Shown here one piece after another: positions 32,957-40,131 of a DNA stretch of 52,287 bases; positions within the stretch are counted from its first letter, which is position 1, and every line of letters starts with the position of its first letter. A program made the translations under genes and the position numbers. This DNA is from JBFELO01 sp041552055 (GTDB taxonomy: Bacteria > Acidobacteriota > Thermoanaerobaculia > Thermoanaerobaculales > Sulfomarinibacteraceae). The stretch spans positions 1 through 52,287 of the forward strand of contig JBFELO010000015.1 of NCBI GenBank assembly GCA_041552055.1, written 5' to 3'. Under the pieces are notes generated by a model that saw only the letters and a program-made list of their open reading frames with translations, searched no databases and was not told the DNA's origin.

Positions 32957-33042
32957 GTACGTCGAGCGCCCCGAGGGGAGAAAACGACGCCGGGTGGGGT
33001 GCATCGGCGGCCGTAGCGGGAGGCCGGTGAGAAGTGCGGGCT
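32957..33042 (-). repeat. Partial relative of the 16917-17095 element
   Basis: Read on the minus strand, it begins agcccgcacttctca, then gccgatgc, cccaccc, cgttttctc and ctcgacgtac occur in the same order and nearly the same spacing as in the left half of the 16917 element. The far terminal repeat is not recognisable, so this copy is truncated or diverged. It lies in the 276-bp gap between the two reductase/DUF6599 modules. Confidence 0.5.
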
Positions 33043-33204
33043 CGCGTTGGTCTGCACCTGGATCAGCGCGAACGAGCCGAAACGCGTGGGATGGTCCACG
33101 AGTCGGACAGGATCCGGTACACACAGGCAACGCCGGCCATCAGGAACTGTTATCATCCTGAGACGTACATCTCATGACGACCCGACATCCTCGAGGAGGG
33201 CATC

Positions 33205-34419
33205 ATGTCCGACCACGTCCATGACGGCAGCCGCAGGCAGTTCATCGTCGGAGGGCTGGCGGGGCTCGCCACGTCGACGCTCGCGCCCGGGGTGCTGATC
33301 GCCGACGACGGCGCCGGCAAAAATGCTTCGGTACCGACACGGAAACTGGGGAAGACCGGCCTCGTGTTGCCGCTGGTCAGCATGGGGGTGATGAATGCCG
33401 ACAACCCCAACCTGGTTGCCGCCGCCCTCGACGGTGGCATCAGGATGCTCGACACCGCCCACTACTACCAGCGTGGCCGCAACGAGGAGATGGTGGGTAA
33501 CGTCATCAAGGATCGGCCGCGCGACTCGTTCGTGCTCGCGACCAAGGCACGGGCGTCGACGGTGGACAGGAGCCACGTCCAGGACGACGCGAAGGCGACC
33601 GCCGAGACCAAGGAGTCGTTCCTGCAAAAGGTCGATCTGAGCCTGCGGCGGCTTCAGACCGACCATGTCGACATCCTCTACCTGCACAGCGCCAAGGCGC
33701 CCGAGCACGTCCTGGACGAGCTCGTGCTGGACGCAATGCAGACCCTGAAACAGCAAGGGAAAATCCGGTTCATCGGCGTGTCGACCCACCGCAACCAGGC
33801 GGAGGTCATGCGGGCCGCCGTGGAGTCCGGCGTGTACGAGGTGGTGCTGACCGCCTACAACTTCCGATCGCGCGATGCGGCGACTCTCGAGGAGACCATG
33901 GCGTTCGCCGCGTCCAGCGGACTGGGCGTGGTCGCGATGAAGACCCAGGCCGGAGTCTATCTGGACGAGGAGCGAACGCAGAAGATCCCCATGCAGCCCG
34001 CGTTGCGGTGGGCGTTGCGCCACGAGTTCGTGCACACGTCGATCCCGGGATTCACCACCTTCGATCAGCTCGAGGACGATCTCGAGGTGATGGCGAATCC
34101 GCTCATGACCCCTGAGGACGAGCGGGCGCTGCCGCGCTCGGATCGCGTGGCCGGCCTCTACTGTCAGCAGTGCGAAGCCTGTCTCGGCCAATGCGCTGCG
34201 GGCATCGACGTTCCGACCCTGATGCGCGGCTACATGTACGCGCGGGGCTACCGAAATCTGACTGCCGCCAAAGACGCCGTCCGATCGCTGCGCCTGGAGG
34301 CCATGCCGTGCTCAGGCTGCGAGGCCTGCACCGTGCAGTGTCCGCAGCGTATCGATGTCCGCAGGCGGGCACTCGAAGTAGTCCGTCTCGAGGCGCTCCC
34401 GGACGAATTTCTGGCGTGA
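33205..34419 (+). CDS. Tat-exported aldo/keto reductase with two [4Fe-4S] ferredoxin-like clusters, intact tetrad
   Basis: The start follows GAGGAGGG. The Tat signal is SRRQFIVGGLAGLATSTLAP. The AKR barrel keeps the full catalytic tetrad: Asp83 (LDTA), Tyr88, Lys114 (LATK) and His161 (YLHS). The C-terminus carries two complete ferredoxin-type clusters, C320-x2-C-x2-C-x3-C330 and C369-x2-C-x2-C-x3-C379. This gives a periplasmic oxidoreductase that could pass electrons from a carbonyl or alcohol substrate to Fe-S centres. How NADP(H) would be supplied outside the cytoplasm is unclear; Tat export suggests cofactor loading before transport. Its partner gene at 34441 is 21 bases downstream. It is a diverged paralogue of the protein at 30803. 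Confidence 0.88.
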   Translation: MSDHVHDGSRRQFIVGGLAGLATSTLAPGVLIADDGAGKNASVPTRKLGKTGLVLPLVSMGVMNADNPNLVAAALDGGIRMLDTAHYYQRGRNEEMVGNVIKDRPRDSFVLATKARASTVDRSHVQDDAKATAETKESFLQKVDLSLRRLQTDHVDILYLHSAKAPEHVLDELVLDAMQTLKQQGKIRFIGVSTHRNQAEVMRAAVESGVYEVVLTAYNFRSRDAATLEETMAFAASSGLGVVAMKTQAGVYLDEERTQKIPMQPALRWALRHEFVHTSIPGFTTFDQLEDDLEVMANPLMTPEDERALPRSDRVAGLYCQQCEACLGQCAAGIDVPTLMRGYMYARGYRNLTAAKDAVRSLRLEAMPCSGCEACTVQCPQRIDVRRRALEVVRLEALPDEFLA

Positions 34420-34440
34420 CCGGGTAGGGGAGAGTTGCGC

Positions 34441-35337
34441 ATGCTCGGGAGGATCGCCGTCATCGTGTTGGCGGGAACCGTTGGATTTTCCTCCGGCTGC
34501 GGGGGGAGTCGGCCGGCCGACGATCTGTTCCCGCGAGTGCCCGGATTGACCTTCGAGGACTCGCCGGTGTATTTCGGACCGTCGAACCTGTTCGACTACA
34601 TCGACGGCGCCGCCGAGTCGTACCTCGCATACGGGTTCGAGAGTCTGGCGAGCCAGAGCTACCTGGAAAACGGCGAGGCGGCGTTGGTGGTCGACGTGTA
34701 TCGCCACCGAGACCTCAGCAACGCGTTCGGAATATACGCCCAGGAGAGGCCCGCCAAAGGTCCGTTCGTCGAGGTCGGCGCTGAAGGCTACGTACAGCCG
34801 GGCGTCGTGAACTTCTTCAAGGGTCGCCACTACGTCAAGATCATGAGCTACCGAGCGGTCGACGGACAGGATCAGGCGCTGGTCGGATTGGCACGCGAGA
34901 TCGCCGATCGGCTGGAGGGAGTGGAGATGATGCCTGCGGCCGTCGGCTTGCTTCCGTTGGACGGGAAAGTGGCTCACTCTGAGCGATTCATCGCGCAGGA
35001 CTTTCTCGGACACGGATTCCTCCACTCCGCGTTCGCGGCCGACTACTCGACCGAAGGAGGAGCCATTAGGACGGGTTTCCTGCTGATGCCCGACATACCG
35101 ACACAGGCCGCCGAGATGTTCAACGCCTACGCGGCGTACGCCGAGGAACGGGGAGCGGTGTTGGTGGGAGACGGCCAGGTGGTGAGCTTCATCGATCCCT
35201 ACTACCGCTCGAGCGGCGATCTGTCGCTGGCGTTGTTGGACGGTGCGGTGGTCGGGATGTTCGGGGTCGACAGGGAACGATTCCAGCAGCTTGTGGACGG
35301 AGTGCGGTCGGCGATGGGGAGTGAGGCGAGCGGCTGA
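34441..35337 (+). CDS. DUF6599-like lipoprotein, second copy
   Basis: ATG at 34441 is preferred to an upstream TTG at 34435; a GGGGAG site precedes it. The lipoprotein signal ends FSSGCGGS. The body has NLFDYIDGAAESYLAYGFES, LVVDVYRHRDLSNAFGIYAQ and VAHSERFIAQDFLGHGFLH, aligned block for block with the first copy at 32002 (Y-(L/I)-(N/D)-G-(G/A)-A-E-x-Y-L-x2-GF; the AFG-(M/I) turn; SERx-(V/I)-A-x-(N/D)-x-LGH-(A/G)-F). The two therefore arose by duplication of a two-gene unit. 298 residues, with a short gap from the reductase. Function unknown; likely periplasmic partner of the adjacent Fe-S reductase. Confidence 0.75.
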   Translation: MLGRIAVIVLAGTVGFSSGCGGSRPADDLFPRVPGLTFEDSPVYFGPSNLFDYIDGAAESYLAYGFESLASQSYLENGEAALVVDVYRHRDLSNAFGIYAQERPAKGPFVEVGAEGYVQPGVVNFFKGRHYVKIMSYRAVDGQDQALVGLAREIADRLEGVEMMPAAVGLLPLDGKVAHSERFIAQDFLGHGFLHSAFAADYSTEGGAIRTGFLLMPDIPTQAAEMFNAYAAYAEERGAVLVGDGQVVSFIDPYYRSSGDLSLALLDGAVVGMFGVDRERFQQLVDGVRSAMGSEASG

Positions 35338-35434
35338 CTGTGACGTGGATCTCGCCATTTTCAAGCGTTTCTCAGATAAAGTAAAGTCAGGGAAGGAGTT
35401 TACGGACGAGAGGGGTCCCTCGGAGAGATTTACG

Positions 35435-36370
35435 GTGAGAGTCGACGCCAGGTCTTCGGTCGTAGGGCGCGTTTGCGCAGTGGTCTCGGTGGTGGTCGTG
35501 CTGGGCGGATGCGGGCCCGCGACGTTGGACGTGTCCAGCATCGAGGCACTCGAGCAGTCGTTGTTCGACCTCCGGGAGCGGATGACGCCGCAGGAACTGG
35601 CCCGGTTTGACGAGGCCCTGGACTACCTGGTCGGCGGAGTGACCGTTTCCAGCAGGGAGCCAGATCGGGATCAGGTGGGATCGGCGTTGGACCTTCATCG
35701 GCCGCTCGCGGGCCGAACTGCCGAGGGGATCGTGGCCGAGGCACGATTCAGGAGGATCAGGGAGGTTCGGTCGGCGGTGATCTACCTGGAGTCCGGCCGC
35801 GATGCGACCGAGGCGGCACGGCGTGACCTTGCCGCATTCGAGTTCGGCGCTGCGCGGGTCTTCAAGCGTCACCGGCAATTTCTGGAGTGGCCGGTCATCG
35901 AGATGAGGGTCTTCAACGGAACCGGCCACACGGTGTACCTCGTGCACTTCCGCGCAGCGCTACTGAGTCCCGATGACGAGGACCCTTGGCTCCTCGAGGA
36001 GTTCGACCACGTGGTGTTCGGGGCGATGGAGCCGGGTTCCAGCGATGTGTGGCGCATCGAGCCCCGGCAACGCGACTGGATCCGCCTGATCGATCCCCAC
36101 CCGGATTTGATGTTCAGTATCGAACCGATGCGACTCGAAGCCCTGGGTGGCAACGTTCTCGTGTCGAGCGACTGGGGAGAGATCGAGGCTCATCGACTGG
36201 CCATCTACCGGCACACACTTCAGACGATCCGGAGCTCAGACTCCCTGGCCCTCGACAGTCCGCCCGTGGCGGTGGTCCCTCCGTTGGCCCTGCATTCGAC
36301 TTCAATCGTCGACGACACGGGCGAGACGGCGGCACTCATCCCTGAAAATCAAGAGAATAACTTGCAATAA
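35435..36370 (+). CDS. Lipoprotein, DUF6694-like N-terminal region
   Basis: GTG at 35435 is chosen: GGAGAG lies upstream at good spacing and the product then has a compact lipoprotein signal ending VVLGGCGP. The mature N-terminus SSIEALEQSLFDLRERMTPQ followed by ELARFDEALDYLVGG resembles the start of small bacterial lipoproteins of the DUF6694 type (a Ser-x-Glu helix and a Phe-x2-Ala-Leu helix). The middle is a beta-rich segment with IEMRVFNGTGHTVYLVHF, and the C-terminus is unremarkable. 311 residues. It follows the second reductase/DUF6599 unit in the same direction after 97 bases that include an AT-rich, promoter-like stretch, so it may be separately transcribed. Confidence 0.65.
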   Translation: MRVDARSSVVGRVCAVVSVVVVLGGCGPATLDVSSIEALEQSLFDLRERMTPQELARFDEALDYLVGGVTVSSREPDRDQVGSALDLHRPLAGRTAEGIVAEARFRRIREVRSAVIYLESGRDATEAARRDLAAFEFGAARVFKRHRQFLEWPVIEMRVFNGTGHTVYLVHFRAALLSPDDEDPWLLEEFDHVVFGAMEPGSSDVWRIEPRQRDWIRLIDPHPDLMFSIEPMRLEALGGNVLVSSDWGEIEAHRLAIYRHTLQTIRSSDSLALDSPPVAVVPPLALHSTSIVDDTGETAALIPENQENNLQ

Positions 36371-36389
36371 ATCAAGAAGATGATAGGCT
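36362..36389 (+). promoter_or_regulatory. Candidate promoter and structured leader of the RRM gene
   Basis: TTGCAA (36362-36367) and TAGGCT (36384-36389) are 16 bases apart in an AT-rich patch that starts at the stop of the previous gene. The leader to 36510 is about 115 bases and holds a hairpin gcgggc/gcccgc (36431-36436 and 36442-36447), as is common for cold-responsive RNA-binding protein genes. Confidence 0.4.
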
Positions 36390-36510
36390 ATAAACCCTGG
36401 TTTCGACCGACGGGGTCGGCTCCCCTCCCCGCGGGCAGGTGGCCCGCTTCACCGTAGACGCGAGCATCCATCCGAGCTGGTGGAGTGTCTCGAGGGAAAG
36501 AGAAGAGAGA

Positions 36511-36810
36511 ATGTCGAAGAAGTTGTTTGTAGGAAGTCTGAGTTGGAACATCAACGATCAGGGCCTGCGCGAAGCGTTCGAGCCGTTCGGTGAGATCTCG
36601 GAAGCTGTGGTGATCACCGACCGCGACTCCGGTCGTTCTCGTGGTTTCGGTTTCGTGACCTTCATCGATGATGAGGCGGCCGACAAGGCGATCTCAGCGC
36701 TCGATGGAACGGAACTCGATGGTCGACCCGTCAAGGTCAACGTCGCGCGCGAGCGAAGCCGTGACGGCGGCGGTGGCGGAGGTTACGGCGGCGGCGGCGG
36801 CCGCTGGTAA
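36511..36810 (+). CDS. Glycine-rich RRM RNA-binding protein
   Basis: A single RRM domain fills residues 3-82, with RNP2 LFVGSL at 5-10 and RNP1 RGFGFVTF near 44-51, followed by a Gly-rich tail (GGGGGGYGGGGG). Both aromatic RNP1 residues needed to stack on RNA bases are present. Such 80-100-residue proteins in bacteria, best known from cyanobacteria, act as RNA chaperones, often in cold or stress. The start follows AGAAGAGAG. A strong terminator lies just downstream and a promoter-like leader upstream, so it is probably a single-gene unit. Confidence 0.95.
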   Translation: MSKKLFVGSLSWNINDQGLREAFEPFGEISEAVVITDRDSGRSRGFGFVTFIDDEAADKAISALDGTELDGRPVKVNVARERSRDGGGGGGYGGGGGRW

Positions 36811-36831
36811 GACCCGGCATCAGTCCACTCA

Positions 36832-36858
36832 AACCCCTCCCCGGCGGAGGGGTTTTTT
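36832..36858 (+). terminator. Rho-independent terminator after the RRM gene
   Basis: aacccctcc (36832-36840) pairs perfectly with ggaggggtt (36846-36854) around a five-base loop, and six T residues follow (36853-36858). It is 22 bases past the RRM stop codon. The remaining interval to 37133 contains a 7-bp hairpin ggtgtct/agacacc (37000-37023) but no gene that I can support. Confidence 0.9.
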
Positions 36859-37133
36859 GTTGCTCCGCCGAGCCCGTTCGAGCGAGGCCTTGGAGCGTCC
36901 CGCAACCGATCCCGAAAGACCGTTCGCCGCGATGACGTGGGCCGCGATCAGGGTCCCCATTCACCACGCGAGACGCAACGCGAACCGCGAACGATCGCGG
37001 GTGTCTTCGGCTGTTCAGACACCACCTACGATCACGGACTCGCCATCGAGATGACGAAACCACCGCGATGCGCGCGCCGTACAGGGTGTCAGGTGCCACG
37101 CGTCCGCGGGCGCGGCACCCCAAGGGGGCAAGC

Positions 37134-38240
37134 ATGCGTAGTTCGATTGCTGTGGCGCTGTTGGTGGTCGCGGTCGGGGTCATGGCGGGTGAACCGGTCC
37201 CGTTCGACTCGCCGCGCTGGGAATTCAGGGCCGAGGAGAGTCGGGTCGAGGAGCATCAGGGCCGGCAGAGCCTGTACCTGCGCGGTGGGCTCGCGCTGGT
37301 CGACGGATCCGACTTCGTCGACGGGGTGATCGAATTCGACGTCTCGTTTCCGCGCGGGCGGGCGTTTGTGGGAGCCACCTTCAGGGTCGAGGACGACGCG
37401 AACCGCGAAGAGTTCTACATCCGGCCGCACCAGTCCGGTAACCCGGACGCGAATCAGTACACGCCGGTGTTCAACGGGCTCACCGCATGGCAGCTGTACC
37501 ACGGCGACGGCTACGGCGTGGCGGTGGACTATGACTTCGACCGTTGGATCCCGATCAGGATCGTGGTGTCGGGCTCCAGGGCCGAGGTGTACATCGCAGA
37601 TCTGGAGACACCCGCGCTGTTCATCGACGACCTCAAGCGCACTCCCGCCCGCGGCAAGGTGGGTCTGACTGTTGCGAACTTCGGCCCGGCGCACTTCGCA
37701 AACTTCCGGTACGTGGCCGTCGACTCGCCACCGCTGGTCAGTACGGCGGCGAGGGACAGGACAGCGCCGCCCGGCAGCATCATGTCGTGGCAGGTTTCTA
37801 CGACCTTTGACGAGCAGTCGCTGGGCGAAGGATCCGGGGCCATGCCCGCCGCGGTGAAGGACGGACTGACGTGGGACACGCTGAGATGCGAGTCCACCGG
37901 CCTGGCCAACCTGTCGCGTCTGAGAGTACTGGAACGCGGAGCCAACACGGTGTTCGCACGGGCCACGCTGGTGTCGGATCGCGTCACGTCGACAGGGCTC
38001 GCCATCGGCTACAGCGATCGCATCCGCGTGTACCTGAACGATCAGTTGCTGTACCGCGGAAACAACGGCTTCCGTACCCGGGATTACAGACACCTCGGGA
38101 CCATCGGTTACTTCGACGAGATTATTCTGCCATTGAGGGAGGGCAGCAACGAGCTGTGGCTTGCGGTCTCGGAGAGCTTCGGAGGATGGGGGGTCCAGGC
38201 GGCCCTCGGAGAGTCGGAGGGCGTCACCGTCGCGGAGTGA
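37134..38240 (+). CDS. Exported protein with LamG/concanavalin-like domain
   Basis: ATG at 37134 follows AGGGGG and gives a signal peptide (MRSSIAVALLVVAVGVMAGE). Residues of about 20-205 look like a concanavalin/LamG-type beta-sandwich: WEFRAEESRVEEHQGRQSLY, DGVIEFDVSFPRGRAFVGAT, then FYIRPHQSGNPDANQYTPVF and GVAVDYDFDRWIPIRIVVSG. This resembles the glycan-associated DUF1080-like fold. The C-terminal half has another beta-rich segment (RIRVYLNDQLLYRGNNGF, EGSNELWLAVSESFGGWG) that resembles a carbohydrate-binding jelly roll. There is no clear catalytic pair, so a binding role at the cell surface or in the periplasm is likely. 368 residues. Confidence 0.65.
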   Translation: MRSSIAVALLVVAVGVMAGEPVPFDSPRWEFRAEESRVEEHQGRQSLYLRGGLALVDGSDFVDGVIEFDVSFPRGRAFVGATFRVEDDANREEFYIRPHQSGNPDANQYTPVFNGLTAWQLYHGDGYGVAVDYDFDRWIPIRIVVSGSRAEVYIADLETPALFIDDLKRTPARGKVGLTVANFGPAHFANFRYVAVDSPPLVSTAARDRTAPPGSIMSWQVSTTFDEQSLGEGSGAMPAAVKDGLTWDTLRCESTGLANLSRLRVLERGANTVFARATLVSDRVTSTGLAIGYSDRIRVYLNDQLLYRGNNGFRTRDYRHLGTIGYFDEIILPLREGSNELWLAVSESFGGWGVQAALGESEGVTVAE

Positions 38241-38386
38241 CGCTTCCGGGGTGTGCCGTTCACCGTGACGGCTGTGCGCCGCGAGGGTACGGATTCTCAC
38301 CCGTGGCGGAAGCCTTGTGAATAATTTGGGCTACACTGGCGTTGCCGCGCAGCGGCATCGCCCAACGACCTGCTTCGTCAGGTATT

Positions 38387-38400
38387 GCCGGCGCGCCGGC
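38387..38400. promoter_or_regulatory. 14-base perfect palindrome before the acyl-CoA dehydrogenase gene
   Basis: gccggcgcgccggc lies 19 bases before the ATG at 38420, beside a small hairpin acctg/caggt. It could be an operator or simply a GC-rich stem. Confidence 0.25.
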
Positions 38401-38419
38401 TCGATGTGGAGAAGAGGTC

Positions 38420-40111
38420 ATGGTGCTGCTCAACCCCAACGCATTCGCCAGCCGGTGTCCCGACGCGAGGTCGCGAGAGATGATGGCCAGGACCATCGAG
38501 TTTTTCGAGAACAAGGGTCTCGCCAGGATCAAGCATGACGACCACGAGCGGGTGTGGTATCAAGATCTGCTCGACTTCCTCGAACGGGACCAGGTGTTGG
38601 CGACGCTGCTCACACCGGCGCGCTACGGCGACGGCGACTGCCGCTGGGACAACTGGCGCAACAACGAGTTCAACGAGATCCTGGCGTTTTACGGCCTGCA
38701 CTACTGGTACACGTGGCAGGTCACGATTCTCGGGCTTGGCCCGATCTGGATGAGCGGCAACGAGGAGGCAAAGCGAAAAGCGTCCGATCTGCTGCGCCAG
38801 GGCGACGTGTTCGCGTTCGGCCTGTCCGAGAAGCAGCACGGCGCCGACGTCTACGCCACCGAGATGACGCTGTACCCCGAGGGTGACGGGTGGCGAGCCC
38901 GCGGCGGCAAGTACTACATCGGCAACGCCAACGTCGCACGCATGGTGTCCACCTTTGGCCGCTTTGCCGGGGGTGACGAGTACGTGTTCTTCGTCGTCGA
39001 CTCGCAGCACGACGGATTCGAGTGCATTCGCAATCTGGTCAACGTCCAGTCCTACGTCGCCGAGTTCGCGCTGCGGGACGTGCCCGTCATCGAAGCGGAC
39101 ATACTGTCGCGCGGTGTCGAAGCCTGGAACGCGGCGCTGAACACCGTCAACCTCGGCAAGTTCAACCTGGGATGGGCATCCATCGGCATCTGCACCCACG
39201 CGTTGTACGAGGCGATCGACCACGCTTCCAATCGCCGCCTGTATCAACAGTTCGTGACCGACTTCCCGCACGTCCAGCAGCTTTTCGTGGACGCCTACGC
39301 GCGGCTCGTCGCCATGAAGCTGTTCGCGCTGCGCGCCTCGGACTATTTCCGGAGTGCCTCGCTCGAGGATCGTCGCTATCTGCTGTTCAATCCGATCGTG
39401 AAGATGAAGGTGACGATGCAGGGCGAGGAGGTCATCGACGCCCTGTGGGACGTCATCGCCGCGAGAGGATTTGAGAACGACGTGTACTTCGAGATGGCCG
39501 CTCGGGACATCCGGGCGCTGCCGAAGCTCGAGGGTACCGCCCACGTGAACATGGCCCTGGTAGTGAAGTTCATGGCGAATTACCTGTTCAACCCTGCGGA
39601 ATACCCGGAGGTCCCGAGGCGGGACGATCCGACCGACGACGTGTTCTTCTTCGATCAGGGGCCGGCAAAGGGTCTCGGCAGGATTCGTTTTCACGACTTC
39701 AACATCGCCTACGACGCGGTACACCTGCCCAACGTCGAGCTGTTCATGGAGCAGGCCGAGGCGCTCAAGAGATTCCTTCTACAGGCGCCGCCGGACGAGG
39801 CGCAGCAGAGAGACGTCGACTTCCTGCTCAGCCTGGGCGAGGTGTTCACGCTGATCCCTTACGGACAGCTGGTTTTGGAGGCGGCACCGATGTACGGCAT
39901 CTCAGACGAGGTGGTCGACCAGATCTTCGACGTCATGGTGCGGGATTTCTCGAAGTACGCGCTTCAGATCTACCACAAGCCGAGCAGCACCGCCGATCAG
40001 ATGGCGATGTGCCTGGAGATGATCCGCAAGCCGCGAGCCGACGCTACGCGCTTCACGCGTGTTTGGCAGGAGGTGTCCGAGCTCGCGGGCGCCTACGAGA
40101 TGAGAGAGTAG
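38420..40111 (+). CDS. Acyl-CoA dehydrogenase family protein
   Basis: ATG at 38420 follows GAAGAGG. The 563-residue protein follows the acyl-CoA dehydrogenase order: an N-terminal helical domain, then FAFGLSEKQHGADVYATEMT, the counterpart of the FAD/substrate-binding 'LTEP..GSD' motif, then GGKYYIGNANVARMVSTFGR in the beta domain, and a C-terminal helical domain with LGKFNLGWASIGICTHALYE and KMKVTMQGEEVIDALWDVI. It is longer than the 380-400 residues of short-chain enzymes, with a long C-terminal extension, which is seen in some branches acting on other substrates. The catalytic Glu cannot be placed with certainty. It would use FAD and pass electrons to an ETF in the cytoplasm. Confidence 0.85.
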   Translation: MVLLNPNAFASRCPDARSREMMARTIEFFENKGLARIKHDDHERVWYQDLLDFLERDQVLATLLTPARYGDGDCRWDNWRNNEFNEILAFYGLHYWYTWQVTILGLGPIWMSGNEEAKRKASDLLRQGDVFAFGLSEKQHGADVYATEMTLYPEGDGWRARGGKYYIGNANVARMVSTFGRFAGGDEYVFFVVDSQHDGFECIRNLVNVQSYVAEFALRDVPVIEADILSRGVEAWNAALNTVNLGKFNLGWASIGICTHALYEAIDHASNRRLYQQFVTDFPHVQQLFVDAYARLVAMKLFALRASDYFRSASLEDRRYLLFNPIVKMKVTMQGEEVIDALWDVIAARGFENDVYFEMAARDIRALPKLEGTAHVNMALVVKFMANYLFNPAEYPEVPRRDDPTDDVFFFDQGPAKGLGRIRFHDFNIAYDAVHLPNVELFMEQAEALKRFLLQAPPDEAQQRDVDFLLSLGEVFTLIPYGQLVLEAAPMYGISDEVVDQIFDVMVRDFSKYALQIYHKPSSTADQMAMCLEMIRKPRADATRFTRVWQEVSELAGAYEMRE

Positions 40112-40131
40112 GGGGCCTTCCGGACCGGGCG

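Noticed and set aside
38387..38400. gccggcgcgccggc palindrome as a sixth family member
   Set aside because: It lacks the spacer and the gatgggatgac box; it is listed only as a possible operator.
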